Positions 49,804-61,443 of a stretch of DNA of 64,000 bases are shown here, piece by piece. The position numbers and the translations under genes are program-made. Source of the DNA: Smittia aterrima (lineage: Eukaryota > Arthropoda > Insecta > Diptera > Chironomidae); contig CP093829.1 in NCBI GenBank assembly GCA_033063855.1, positions 13,919,537-13,983,536 of the forward strand, in the 5' to 3' direction. The first letter of the stretch is position 1; each line of letters starts with the position of its first letter. Under the pieces are notes generated by a model. That model searched no databases. It saw nothing but the letters and a program-made list of their open reading frames with translations, and was not told the origin of the DNA.

Positions 49804-52800
49804 ATGAGACCATCATCTTTGTATCGATCGGACTCGCGAAGAGAGCCTATGATCGAAGCTAATGCGAATAATATTCATGAAGGTGTGACCGTAATCGTTG
49901 TCACATAAAATGAAAGTAACTAACACGATGTTAAATATTTTAGATTCTATCGATTGCGGAGTCACAGCGCTTAAATGCTGCAACACTCCGCAATGCCAAA
50001 AGTTGGCCAATAAGAAAACTTTTACTACCGTTTTGGTTTTTTGTGCAATCATTCAAGGAGCAATTGAGTCATATTTTCGCACTTCTGCCATACAATCTGC
50101 AAGAACTCACGACTTCGATCCGAGAATAGTTGGTGAATCATAATTACATTATTGGGAAAAATTTATGAGTTCTAATCGAAGGTTTTATATTCAGATTGGC
50201 TTCTAGTGACGAGTGGCGTTTTACAAGGATGCTTTGCAATTTTCGTTGCCTATTGGGGTAATCGAATTCACAGACCTGCTTGGCTAGGAGGAATTTTTAT
50301 GCTTCAATCGGTTTTGTGTATAATTTTGATTATCCCCACTCTCGTACACAAGTAATTTGAGCTTTTATGATTTTTGGATAAATTATCTTTTATAAAAAGT
50401 AACATTCATTTCAGTGATGAGAACAACAATACTGTCGAATCAATCGAAACTTCAATTCTTTGCATTCACTCGTCACCTCTTAATTTGCTTCAAGACAACA
50501 ATCATGGTATCACAACTCTCATTCTTCTGTTCGTACTTCAGTTAGGAATTGCGTTAGGCTTGATTGCTTTCTACACACTTGGATTCAGCTATCTTGATGA
50601 CAACGTTAACGAGCATGAATCGCCAGCATTATTAAGTGTAGAGCTTTTCAGTTTGAATATTTTTTTATTATTTATTTAAGGACTTTTTTCCATTTTGTAT
50701 TTTTAGGCAGCACTGGCTTCGAAGTTCTGGGGAGTCCAATTTGGCCATTTTACATCATTTATCGTCGGACTAACACCATTTGATTGGTTCCTTGGATGGA
50801 CTCTGCTTGCACCAATTCTCTTTATAATTGGATTGCTAGCCGTAATGTTTCCTCGAAGACTTCTTTCTACCGTCGTAAAACAAGCAACGAACACAATTTT
50901 AGAAAGTGCAACAAACACAAGTCACGCGTCACTTGCAAACACTAAATTCATCGCTGACATCGACTTCCTTCCAACTATTCTTCGTCTGTTCACTAACAAA
51001 ATTCTTCTTTTGAACATTTTTGCTGCAGCTTTTGTTCAAACGGCCTTCATTAATTTTACACGTCACGAAGCAAATTATCTTCAATCTCGCTTCTTTTTGC
51101 CGATTCTTGAAGCTGATGGAATCAGCAATGAATGGACTTCCCATCTTGTCACTAGTTTATTGAAACCACCAATGGTCGCCTTAGGAATACTTGTTGCCGG
51201 ATTACTTATCTCAAAAGTAAACCCAAATCCAAGGTATTCCTTTTTATTTATATAAATACTTCTTGACTTCTTGTACAAGCCCTGACTCCTGACGCGTATC
51301 TTTTCCAAAAAAAAAAATATTTTAACTAAGAATGCTTACAATCTGTTTTCCGTTATGACGAGTAGATCTGTTACATGATTACTATTTGAGCTTTTTGCCA
51401 TTTCATTCAAATCTTCAATTGAATATTCAATTGAATAAACGTTTCAAGATTCCGACGAGGAAAAATTATTCTAACAAATTTTTTATATTTTCTCATATTA
51501 GAAAGCTAGTTGTTTGGAACATAGTAGCAGCGTCACTCGTCGTTTTGTTTTTTATCGGTAAGATATTTTTTAAGTAAAAATTTTGAAACTAATGTCAAAT
51601 ATTTTTAGTATCCATCTTCATTGATTGTGAAAATTCTCCAATTGCTGGTTCACACAGAGGGAAGATAAATAAACCTTATTGTGCTAGCTCTTGTTTCTGT
51701 TCGGAAAATGTTCCATTTCTTCCCGTTTGCCCTGAAAATGGAGTTCAAACTTATTTCTCGCCCTGCTACGGTAAGACATTGTTATATATCCAAAATTATA
51801 TATCCAAAATATTTTATTATTTCTTGAATTAGCTGGATGTACTGTTGAAATTGTCATCAACAATGTTCGAGTATTTGGAAACTGCACATGCGGTGTTGAT
51901 ACTCAATTAGAAATGACGGAGTTGATCGCAACAGAAGGTGCTTGTGGAATGGATGATTGTAAAATGTTTTGGATTTCGCATCAAGTTCTCTCTGTCATCG
52001 CGACTGCTCTTCTGGGATCGACATTGATAGGAAAAATAATTATATCGCTGAGGTCTGTCCTGCCGCAAGATAAATGCACAGCATTAGGACTTGAACTCTT
52101 CCTTGTCTGTTTGATCGTTTATTTACCTGGGAAGATTGGTTACAGAGTGATTGCAAGTATGAAGAAGATAAAAGCAAAAGGATATAAGGAATGCAAACAT
52201 ATATTTCAGATAAAACTTGCCAATATGTGGCACCTGATAACTTCAGATGCTTCTTACAAGAATCGCCATTGTTTGGAAATTGGCTTAATGTCGTTACAGC
52301 TGGTTTAATAATAATTGGAATTATTTTTGAGGTCTTGCTTCTGATCTCAGTTTCCGACCTCCATTTATACGGAGACGAACCAGAGGATGTTTATAGGTTT
52401 GAAAGTCGTAACTGAAAATTAAATGGTTTCATTTTTCATCATATTTATTTCAGACCAATTGAAATGAATAATCTGAGAAGTAATGAGGACGGTACTGATA
52501 ACGATACAAGTCAAAGTATTTCTTTGCTTCAAAGATACGGAGAACAATCAATCCCGTCTAACAACGTTCAATATGCCCAAATCATTAGGCCTGCTATTGT
52601 TAACGACGATCAATTTGATTTCCGCCTTCAAAGTGCACAACCAGCTCTTGGTGAAGACAATTCTTCTATAATTTCAGAAGCAAATAGAAGTCCACAATTT
52701 ATGTCAGCTGGAAGCTCAATCTCAAGCGGATACATTGATCTTACTGTTCCCAATAGAGCTCAGAGAAGAGTTGTTAGACCGACAAGCCCTGAAACTAGTT

Positions 52801-52805
52801 TTTAA
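49804..52805 (+). CDS. Organic anion transporting polypeptide (Oatp/SLCO), divergent copy B
   Basis: Ten exons give 751 residues in one frame: 49804-49882, 49944-50132, 50195-50351, 50415-50637, 50707-51233, 51502-51557, 51609-51770, 51833-52156, 52210-52396, 52454-52805. Similarity to SLCO carriers is clear in DCGVTALKCCNTPQCQKLAN at the start, YWGNRIHRPAWLGG, FSYLDDNVNEHESPALLS, the Kazal-type loop (CASSCFCSE, FLPVCPENG, SPCYAGC, GNCTCG) and the end DLHLYGDEPEDVYR. The position of the SLCO signature instead reads PFDWFLGWTLLAPI: the DPRW-x-GAWW core is lost. The last exon adds a 117-residue Ser/Gln/Asn-rich cytoplasmic tail. It faces copy A head to head, and an ancient local duplication is likely. 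Loss of the signature may mean altered substrate range. Confidence 0.9.
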
Positions 52806-52877
52806 TGAAAAATCCATTTCCGTCTCTAAAAACCATCTTTTATTTTAAAAGGTTTTGTGAATCAAAATCGAAGAAAT

Positions 52878-53096
52878 TTAACTTACCCAATCCTCTTTAA
52901 TTCTGAAAAATAATTTTATTCGGAAATAACCGAATGGAGCAATTAGAATGATAAATAAAAGGAGTTTCCCGACATGATGCAAAATATCCTTTCGAACAGC
53001 AAATCTTCCCAACAACACCAACAATCTCTCCCATCTATCCTTCATCCCACCTTCTATCAGCATATCACCACGACTAATCACGAAAACACTCTCCAT
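52878..53096 (-). CDS. Small membrane protein, unrecognised
   Basis: From ATG 53096 a 72-residue frame begins MESVFVISRGDMLIEGGMKD, has a basic region and then one strong hydrophobic segment (KLLLFIILIAPFGYF) and ends RIKEDWVS with a stop at 52878. A good acceptor (TTGCTTGCAG) precedes the frame at 53113 and a good donor (TGG|GTAAGT) sits at its end, so it may be an internal exon (53113-52887) of a longer minus-strand gene. No family was recognised. It lies tail-to-tail with Oatp copy B, 72 bp away. Confidence 0.4.
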   Translation of the reverse strand: MESVFVISRGDMLIEGGMKDRWERLLVLLGRFAVRKDILHHVGKLLLFIILIAPFGYFRIKLFFRIKEDWVS

Positions 53097-53113
53097 GGAA
53101 TGAAGTGAAGCGC

Positions 53114-53792
53114 CTGCAAGCAGCAACTCTTGTTGTTCTGACTTTTACTTCTTGTTAATATTTTATATCACTGCAGGAGCCGCACTAAATTCAGGATTCT
53201 CTGCTTATATAGACACGAGACAGGACATTTTCAGGACTCTTACAGCCATCACGCGCCACGCACCAACAAGCCGCAGCCTGCACGCAATTGAAAACAAAAT
53301 TTTGTATTATTTTTCTGATCCAGTTATTTATAAATGTTGAATTTGCTTGATTGATTTTATGCTTGAGTGCATTTCTTGTTCAATCTTAAAGTTATGATTT
53401 CTTCTGTATATAAAAATGCTTTTATCTTGTTAAGTGATTCTAATGTTACTTCAAACTTTCAAACTGAGGATTGTTTTGCAGGAATAGAATTGTGATCGAC
53501 AAAAGATCGCTTCATTATCAAAACATATCAAGAATTTAGAAGTGTTATGCAAGATTATCAATGTTTAGAGAAATTTTATAGACAAAAGACTGGTTGGCTT
53601 CTATTTTACCAATAACTTTGTTTGAAAGTGTAATGTTTTGAGAGATTGAACGAAAAAGAAAAAGTTATACCTTTTGTAGTAAACCAATATACCACCATCA
53701 TTGTGTTCAGTGTCAAGGTGCTGAAATTATAAAATAAATTTTAGAAGATGTCAAGCAATAAAACAAACTTTGTCCATTATACCTAAGCCGAT
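53114..53792. other. Intergenic, nothing firm
   Basis: Contains a plus-strand frame at 53152-53340 with no recognisable family and a minus-strand TATATAAG near 53200 that could belong to the small membrane protein gene. No other signal. Confidence 0.4.
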
Positions 53793-54560
53793 TTAACTGC
53801 GGGATCTGCGAACCGGGCTTCGCGATGTGCGAGAACTCTTTCCTCGCGATGATTTGCTGTTGCTTCTTGATCGACTATCCTTGTCTGACCTTCTTGAACG
53901 GCTATGGGATCTGCGACGACGATTATTGTCACGTGAGCGGGACCTTTAAGTGTTGATAATCAATCAAGAGATGAGCATAATTTATTTAAACTTACCGTCG
54001 GCGACGATCACGGTCTCGACCACCACCTCTATCACGGCCTCCGCTACGTTGAGGTGATGTTGGACGACCATATCGAGCCATTTGAACTCTGAAACATGAT
54101 ATTGCTTAATATTTTCTGCAATTATCCAAAAAAAACTTACTTACCTTAGCTCACGTCCATCCAAAACTCGTCCATCCATCTCCTGGAGCGCGTCTTCAGC
54201 ATCACTAAAAACCAGTAAGTTTTGAAATAAAATCCTTATATACATGAGCGCAATACTAACCGCTTATCATAAAAGCGAACGAATGCGAAACCTCTGCTTT
54301 CCCGAGTATGGCGATCTCGCGGAATGTAAATATCGCCAACTTCGCCGCATCTTTCAAACACACGTCTCAAATCCTCTGGAGTAGTTCGATACGTCAAATT
54401 ATCAACCTAAAAAGTAATAATGACATATGAATGTAACTTCCACGTCCATTAATTTTTTGACTTGTAAAAAACAAGCATCTTTAGAAAGAAGAAAAAATGT
54501 GCTTACTTTGAGACTGACCATTCCGTCAATCCTCGGCGGCGGGCGCGTAGCATGAGACAT
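53793..54560 (-). CDS. SC35: SR splicing factor, SC35/SRSF2 type
   Basis: Binds exonic enhancers and recruits U1/U2 components in the nucleus. Five exons give 167 residues: 54560-54507, 54406-54261, 54204-54145, 54088-53996, 53943-53793. The N-terminus MSHATRPPPRIDGMVSLKVD leads into one RNA-recognition motif with RNP2 LKVDNLTY and RNP1 RGFAFVRFY. After the RRM, GRELRVQMARYGRP is the SRSF2 signature before the glycine/arginine hinge, and the C-terminus is an RS domain of repeated Arg-Ser dipeptides. It is a little shorter than the vertebrate protein because of a shorter RS tail. It is divergent from the eRF3 gene. Confidence 0.95.
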
Positions 54561-55288
54561 TTTTGTACTTTATACGGAAATCTCACGTTTTGAAATGTTT
54601 TCGATTGTTTGCAGGTCGATTTAATTGCAAACTAAATTTATCAAAATATTTTCACAACTCCGCAGAAGGAGAGAACTGAAAGTGATGTGACAATACGCTG
54701 AATAAAATTATTCAGCAAAAGTACTCTACTCAAATTAAGCTTTGAAATGAAAAACCGCTACAAATTATAATTACCAAAGTGGTTGATCTTTCTGTAAATA
54801 TCAAATTAACAAAAGAAATCCTGAATAACAAAATAATGAAAGAATTTGCTCGACGAATTGGATTCAAACAACAGTGATACCAACTCCCTCTCGATCTTAG
54901 AGACATCTGGTGGTGTGACTACCAGAGTGGAAGTTACATGAAATTTAGTTATTTCTATCGCTCAATTTTCGTTTAGCAACAGCAAGTCGAAATAAATAAT
55001 GGCTTTTATTTCAGTATAACTTTAACATTGTTTGCATATTAACAAAAACACTTTGAGAATTCCCATTATTAATAATAAAAGCAGCTTTCAGTGCACAAGA
55101 ACAAAAAAAATATCATATCCACTCTGAACTTACCACCTATACTCAACACTTCTCATCACCACATTTTTGAGCTAATTTTTTTGGAGCATAATTTAGCTCT
55201 TCATTTTGCTCTAGCGCAAGTGAAAGTTATACTTTGTTTCTTTCAACGTTTGATAAACAATTTAAACACAACTTAGTTTGTGTTCGAC
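54561..55288. promoter_or_regulatory. Divergent promoter region, SC35-like / eRF3
   Basis: A 728-bp gap between the start codons of two divergent housekeeping genes; it must hold both 5' UTRs. No specific element recognised. Confidence 0.5.
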
Positions 55289-57572
55289 ATGGAAAGCGAG
55301 CAGGAAATTCATTCAACCTTTTCAACATTGAATGTTAACGCTGTAGAATTTGTTCCAAATTTCGGCGCGCCGCCTGTAAAAGATCCTGAAACAATGATTG
55401 AAGAAAATGCAAAACCACCCGTCGAGACGACCGAGAACAATGGAAATGGTAAGTTTAACATCTAAACAGTCGATGTTTTTGAGAACGAAGAAAATTTTTG
55501 CCACATCGAATGTCAAAGAGATTGAAGTAATGACCTAATTCTCGTAATCTCCGAATAATACCGACCAAATCTAATCAAACAACAGTTTTACCTTTGCCAG
55601 CCACTGAAAATGAACCGCTAGACACTTGGGATGAAGAAGAAACAATCCTGACGCCTGACGGTGATGAGGAGGTAAATATTTTCCTTTAAAATAGACGATG
55701 TCTAGATTATTTAACTTTCGCCGATTGTAGGAAAACGAAACAGAAGATGGAGAACCTACTGAGGATGATCCCCTGCCCAAAGCTTCAACCAAGAAAAAAC
55801 CGCCTAAAGTCGAAGAAAATCGAAGCAAGAAGGAGCACGTGAACGTTGTTTTCATCGGTCATGTTGGTGAGTTTGATTAAACATTTGTGAAGAATTGAGT
55901 TATTTCAATTTGATACATGATTATAGATGCTGGAAAATCTACAATCGGAGGACAAATAATGTCATTGACAGGAATGGTCGACAAACGCACTTTGGAAAAA
56001 TACGAACGAGAAGCTCGTGAAAAATCTCGAGAAAGCTGGTACTTATCGTGGGCTTTAGATACAAACCAAGAAGGTAGGTGCCTACTGATCTGTCTTGAGA
56101 TCACTTACTAATGTAATTTTATAACGTAGAACGCGACAAAGGCAAAACCGTCGAGGTGGGCCGAGCTTATTTTGAGACTGAAAGAAAACATTTCACCATC
56201 CTCGATGCACCCGGACACAAAAGCTTTGTGCCGAATATGATTGGTGGCGCAGCCCAAGCTGATTTAGCTGTCTTAGTAAGTGAATATTTATTTTGAAGCA
56301 TAAAATTTATTTATAATAATGTGTTCTTAGGTCATTTCAGCAAGAAAAGGAGAATTCGAAACAGGTTTCGATAGAGGTGGACAGACGCGAGAACATGCGA
56401 TGTTAGCAAAGACGGCAGGAGTTAAACACTTGGTAGTTTTAGTAAATAAAATGGACGATCCAACAGTTAACTGGGATGTTGAACGCTACAACGAATGCAG
56501 AGACAAGATTCTGCCATATCTCAAGAAACTCGGGTTTGTTGGAATTATAGACCCCCACACTATAATTAAGTAACTTTTGTGTTCTTCTTTTAGCTTTAAA
56601 GCAAAAGATTTGACATTCATGCCAGTTTCCGGCATAACGGGACAAGGCATCAAGGATTCGATTGACAAAGTAACGTGCCCATGGTATGATGGACCTCCAT
56701 TTATTCCTTTCATTGACGATTTGCCGTCACTCAATCGCAAAACTGATGGACCATTCATCATGCCAATCGTTGACAAGTACAAGGACATGGGAACGGTTGT
56801 CATGGGCAAAGTTGAAATGGGAACGGCAAAGAAAGGTCAAAATCTTCTGGTGATGCCGAACAGAGTAGGTTTAATAACATCTCCTTTATTGCTTTTATTC
56901 TATTGAATTTTAATTGCAGACTCAAGTTTCGGTTGATCAGCTTTGGTCTGATGAAGAAGAAGTTACATCCGTCGGTCCTGGAGAAAACGTCAAAATCAAA
57001 CTCAAGGTACGTTTGATTCGATAAATTGTTTTCTTTAAAAAATTTATCAATCCCGTTTGTTTTCAGGGTATTGAAGAAGAAGATGTCTCACCAGGTTTTG
57101 TTCTATGCGATGCTTCCAATCCAATTAAAACTGGAAAGATTTTCGATGCCCAACTAGTAATTCTAGAGCATAAATCAATTATTTGTGCTGGATACTCAGC
57201 AGTCATGCATATTCATTGTGCCGCCGAAGAGGTCACTGTTAAGGTAAACATCCTTAAAATATTTTTATCACTACAAATTCAGTTTGTTTGTTTTGCGTTG
57301 CAGGCTTTGATCTGTTTAGTTGATAAAAAAACGGGTGACAAATCAAAAACGAGACCAAGATTTGTTAAGCAAGATCAAGTGGCAATAATGCGAATCGAGT
57401 GCTCAGGAATGATTTGCCTAGAACAGTTCAAGCTCTTCCCTCAAATGGGCCGGTTCACATTGCGCGATGAAAGTGAGTAGACGATATTTCAAACATGATA
57501 ATTGAACTGATATCATTTTTCTTCACAGATAAAACAATTGCCATTGGAAAAGTGCTGAAAGTCATTGAGTAA
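55289..57572 (+). CDS. eRF3: Eukaryotic release factor eRF3 (GTPase of translation termination)
   Basis: Partner of eRF1 in stop-codon recognition; it hydrolyses GTP to trigger peptide release. Eleven exons give 541 residues: 55289-55448, 55586-55671, 55731-55866, 55927-56073, 56130-56275, 56331-56533, 56594-56864, 56920-57006, 57067-57243, 57304-57472, 57529-57572. The N-terminus carries a PAM2-type poly(A)-binding-protein motif (TLNVNAVEFVP). G-domain motifs are GHVDAGKST (G1), DAPGH (G3) and NKMD (G4), with the eRF3-specific SARKGEFETGFDRGGQTREH. Domains 2 and 3 follow, ending KTIAIGKVLKVIE. The N-terminal extension before the G domain is only about 120 residues, shorter than the vertebrate version. 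The true ATG is 55289; the in-frame GTG just upstream is not used. Confidence 0.97.
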
Positions 57573-58756
57573 ACTCATCGGCCAGCACTCATGTTAAAAG
57601 ATAAACGATGATAACATTTTTTATACATTTGCAACGGAAGAAAAAAAAACAAAAAGAGAACACACACAATTTCTTATCTATTACACACCCCAATTGAAAT
57701 CTAATGTTAATAAATTGCTAATGCAGCAAAGAGGAGGATATTTAGCAACAGCATTGATGAAGAAATCGAATTGTTATTTGCATATTGATTTGTTTAATTT
57801 ACAAGCTTCAGAATGAGTTTTGTTTGTTAATCAACACTTGGTTTAATTTCCATGTTCAAGGAAAACTTTCGCATGTAAAAACGCAAAATCATGTTCAAAA
57901 TAGAATCCAATGCTTATATATCAACAAACTTTCAAGTGACTTTTTAAATCGAGACAAGATGGCTGGGAACTACCAATAAGATGCGCCATAAAAAAAAACT
58001 TGAAAGTGCACAACGAATTATTTTCAAGTTGGTACTGAAAGTTTCAGTCTGAAACTGCACATTTTCAAAGAAGATCAGTTTACAGAAACTTCCCAAATTA
58101 TTCATTCGAATATTTTCACAAAATACACTAGCGGATAAATAATCGAGATCCCTTTTAACTAAATATATTTATTTTACATTATTTCAGATCATTACGCTAA
58201 AAATTTTCGTCTTAAAAATCATTTATTCATAAAGCTTGTCGAAAACATCAGTAGCTTTCGTAACTCATTTTCCTTGCAATGAAAACTTTGCTTTTATTTC
58301 AAATCGTAAAAGGGAAACGTTTTTAAAAATGTTAATAAATTGCCTTTCTTGTGACAAATAATGTCTTTTTCATCTATTTTTACGTTTCTTTGAATGCTGA
58401 AGTCCAATGTTAGTAAAATATAAGGACGGAACGTCTTTTACCTGTTCATTTAATTAGTGAAACGTCTTCAAAACACTTTTCTCTTGGCATTAAGACAAAT
58501 TACTTTCATGAAATTCAAAAATTATCAGGATAATTTTCAGATCTCTCATTGCGGTATAATCATTCAACGCGGATTCTAAATTTTTAGATTTCTAAGTATA
58601 CAAGTTCGATCGAATTTTGTTTTGACGTTTAAAAACGCTAAACTCGTTTCAACTCGAAAATCTTAATGCTTTATTTATTTCATTCAAGGATAATATTAAT
58701 AATGCTTAACAAAGGATCGTGATCACAAACAAAATCTTTTCTTACCACCACGTTAT
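57573..58756. other. eRF3 3' UTR and intergenic DNA
   Basis: Starts with the eRF3 3' UTR (AATAAA near 57709). The rest is AT-rich with no exon. Confidence 0.6.
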
Positions 58757-59850
58757 TTAAAATTCTTCAAAGAAGAATTTTTCGTTCACTTCCTTGGTCT
58801 TCAACCATTTCTTATTTTCTTTTGCGGAGATCGGACGAAACCCTTCTGCCGGATTTTCATTCAGAATCATTGCAGCTCGGATCATTATGTTTAAGTTCAG
58901 TTGATTTAACATCGGATTACGGTATTTAGCTTCGAAGCAATCAGAGACAGAGAAAAAGTCAGACGAGTTGAATTTCGTGGATGTCAGAATAGCACTTCAT
59001 GTAGTTTGAGTTTATCATCTGCACGAAATCCTTTCGCTGAGAGGAGTATCCTCTCAGCAATATCTTTAGGCTTGTGAGTGAGCTCTTTTATTTAAGTGAT
59101 TGGGAACATGGAAAACATGTTCAATTCCATGCATAAGCCACATTTCATTTTTTTCATGTTGAAGCAACTGCTTCAAAAGTGATTGTGTCGATTTGCATTT
59201 CTAGACGAATGTTTTCAGAAAAGAGATTGAAAGCGATGTTTAATACATTTGAGTTTGCATCTGTGACAATAAAAACGAGTGCTTTAAATATGTATTCTCT
59301 TTATACCCTCCAAAACTCTTCAGTCTTTTTAGCGAATGTGTTTGGAAAATCTTTGAAAACAAAAAGTCGTTTCTTTCTGTTGAAGACCGAACGAAAGCGT
59401 GAGGACGGTTGAAGAAAATCTTAGAACTTAGTAACTTCATTTTGATAATTATCATAGCCACGGCTTGAATTATCAGAGTTCAAGAGGCTTAGATATCTCA
59501 CTTGAGTTGTCCATTCTAGAACTTCGTATCCGTTATCCTTTGCAACCAACGAAAGAGTGATGGACTTGTAGCAACCAGGTGGAATCTCAATAAGCAGAAT
59601 TCTATTCTTTGACTTTGCTCATGAAAACTTAAACCAATTCTGGACTTCTTCTTGTTTCCTCGGATTTATTAAGACCTCAAAAATTTGAATTGGTTCGAAT
59701 GTTTTCAGCCAATCAATCTTTTGAAACGTAATCAAGTTTTGTAATTTTCTTCGGTACAGCAAATTCATTACTTTCAGATTGTGAATCTCCTTTGGTGGTC
59801 GATTTTAAGAATCCGTCTTTGAATTTTCGTTCAATTGTTCGTTTCTTCAT
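58757..59850 (-). pseudogene. Broken Rad17-type checkpoint clamp-loader gene
   Basis: Rad17 loads the 9-1-1 clamp at DNA damage. This copy has several stops and frame breaks. From ATG 59850 it reads MKKRTIERKFKDGF, then ...EFAVPKKITKLDYVSKD. A shifted frame continues WLKTFEPIQIFEVLINPRKQ, a stop, and RILLIEIPPGCYKSITLSLV with KDNGYEVLEWT: a Rad17 P-loop region in which the Walker A Gly/Lys-Thr is ruined (PPGCYKS for PPGCGKT). Further on, RLFVFKDFPNTFAKKTEEFW is the Walker B region with the Rad17-typical DFPN, then a stop and ALVFIVTDANSN. The final part reads IMIRAAMILNENPAEGFRPI to a TAA at 58757. The broken motifs and stops show it is dead. The order of pieces is that of the normal protein, so it decayed in place or was copied whole. 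Confidence 0.75.
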
Positions 59851-60123
59851 CTAATCAAAAGGAATTACATTAAAAGATTTAAAACCAATTGATTCATTCT
59901 AAATACTCAGCTTCTTCAGCACTGAAGTTAAATTGTACAGTTTAATAAAAGTTTATCTTATAGAGAATTTAATTTGATAAATAATTTCAATATTTTTGAG
60001 CTGCGAATCGCAGCCTGCTATTTTGAATATTTTGTACTAAATCTAATCCTCTTAACTAATTCTATTTTTTTTAAAAAAAATCTTATAACACTTTGGGCGG
60101 AGACAAATTGTTTTAATTTTATA
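59851..60123. other. AT-rich spacer left of the MITE
   Basis: No coding or repeat signal recognised. Confidence 0.5.
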
Positions 60124-60149
60124 TAGAGTGATTTGCCTTCCAAGCGCCA
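60124..60149 (+). repeat. Left TIR of the MITE
   Basis: 26/26 identity with the reverse complement of 60804-60829. Confidence 0.9.
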
Positions 60150-60803
60150 CCCAAAAACGTTGCCCTAGGAGCGCCACTAATTTTTAACTTGTAATTACAA
60201 GCTTTACTAACCAGATATATTTTTAGTTTATTTTTTTCTGGATGCTCTTATTATTTCTTTCTCGAAAACTTTTAATAAAATTCCTGTCCGTAGTTTAATT
60301 AACTTTTTATATCGTTTGCATCAAAGCAACTTTCAAAACACAGAAAAAAAATCGAAGAATCGAGTGAAGCGAAAATATTTTTGAAATAAACCGTTGATTT
60401 TTTTCGTAGAAGTTTGTTTACGTTTTACAATCAAAATTAAAAATCTATAAAAAGTTTAATTAAAGAGTAGATAATCATTAAAAGTAGTGAAAATCTACAG
60501 GAGAATATGTTTACGTTTTATAAACTGTGGAAGCAAAATTTTTCGCTTCCGACTTTTTTGCGAATTAACGGATTTTTCAAGTCTTGCTTCTTTTTTCTTA
60601 GCGAGGCGAAAAGTGGCGCTTGAAGGGCAAAATCTTATTGCTGACTTACGTGCTAAATTAAACTAACTTAGAGACATCGCGACAAAATTCTGAGTAAACA
60701 GGAAAATCACAAATATAGTCTTTCATATTCTTAATTCATTTCTCGAACTATATCTTGTGATTTAAAGCCTCCAGAAGAAAAATATGCAAAAAATTTCGTT
60801 AAA

Positions 60804-60829
60804 TGGCGCTTGGAAGGCAAATCACTCTA
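60804..60829 (-). repeat. Right TIR of the MITE
   Basis: 26/26 identity with the reverse complement of 60124-60149. Confidence 0.9.
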
Positions 60830-60849
60830 ATTCTAAAGCTTTCTTGGTA

Positions 60850-61443
60850 TTTTATCAAACATTGCTGATATGTTGGGAGCATTCAACAACGCCTTCGCAC
60901 TCGTTTCGACTCCTTTTGTTGCTCGATTGCCATTCCACGAGATCGTTACCGACAAATCTCATGCTTACCTCCATGCAATCCAAAGTACATTTAACGGAAT
61001 GACTTTAAGCCGATATCTTGAACTTGCTGTGGAGATTCTCAGCGATCCCGACTCTCACAAGGCTTACAAGCAAAGCCTATGCGTTGTTCGTCTCTGTTAA
61101 TCGCACACTACGAAGACATTGATGAGGTTCGCAAGCATTTCGCCAAACACCAGATAATCGGCTTGCTCTTCGTAAAGAGTTTCTCAACAGCAAAAACTGC
61201 TCTTGGACACATCATCCCGATTCTCAGTTTGCCATCAACGAAGAACTAAGTATAAAGCTGCTTCCGATTTTCTCGTAAGAGCGTACGAACGATAAGTTGA
61301 CGGTATTCAGTGGGATGACCTAGAAACGGATCCAGAGTTTCATGAAGAAGAAGAAGAACTCAGTGATGAAGCTGCTGTTTCGATCCATGCGAAATCAAAG
61401 TTCTTCATTTTCGTAAAAGGAAAGTTGCTAGAAATTGAATACT
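60850..61443 (+). pseudogene. Frameshifted remnant of an unidentified gene
   Basis: Coding-like sequence in shifting frames begins about 20 bp after the MITE. The first block (60852-61078) reads NIADMLGAFNNAFALVSTPF and continues through AYLHAIQSTFNGMTLSRYLE to DPDSHKAYKQ. A frame change then gives IAHYEDIDEVRKHFAKHQII, another gives LALRKEFLNSKNCSWTHHPD, and a last block ASDFLVRAYER, stop, VDGIQWDDLETDPEFHEEEE continues to a TAA near 61443. Base composition is well above the local AT level. At least three frame or stop lesions mean it is not functional. I do not recognise the family. Confidence 0.5.

Larger units (their letters stand above)
60124..60829. mobile_element. 706-bp MITE with perfect 26-bp terminal inverted repeats
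   Basis: 60124-60149 (TAGAGTGATTTGCCTTCCAA then GCGCCA) is the exact reverse complement of 60804-60829. The outermost bases are TA at both ends, so a TA target duplication with a GAGTGATTTGCC terminus fits a Tc1/mariner-type MITE (inference). Related inner repeats occur inside: 60159-60178 (TTGCCCTAGGAGCGCCACT) and, inverted, 60612-60633 (AGTGGCGCTTGAAGGGCAA), sharing the TTGCC...AGCGCCAC core with the ends. No transposase frame. The interior has no homology to the neighbours that I could see. Confidence 0.85.
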
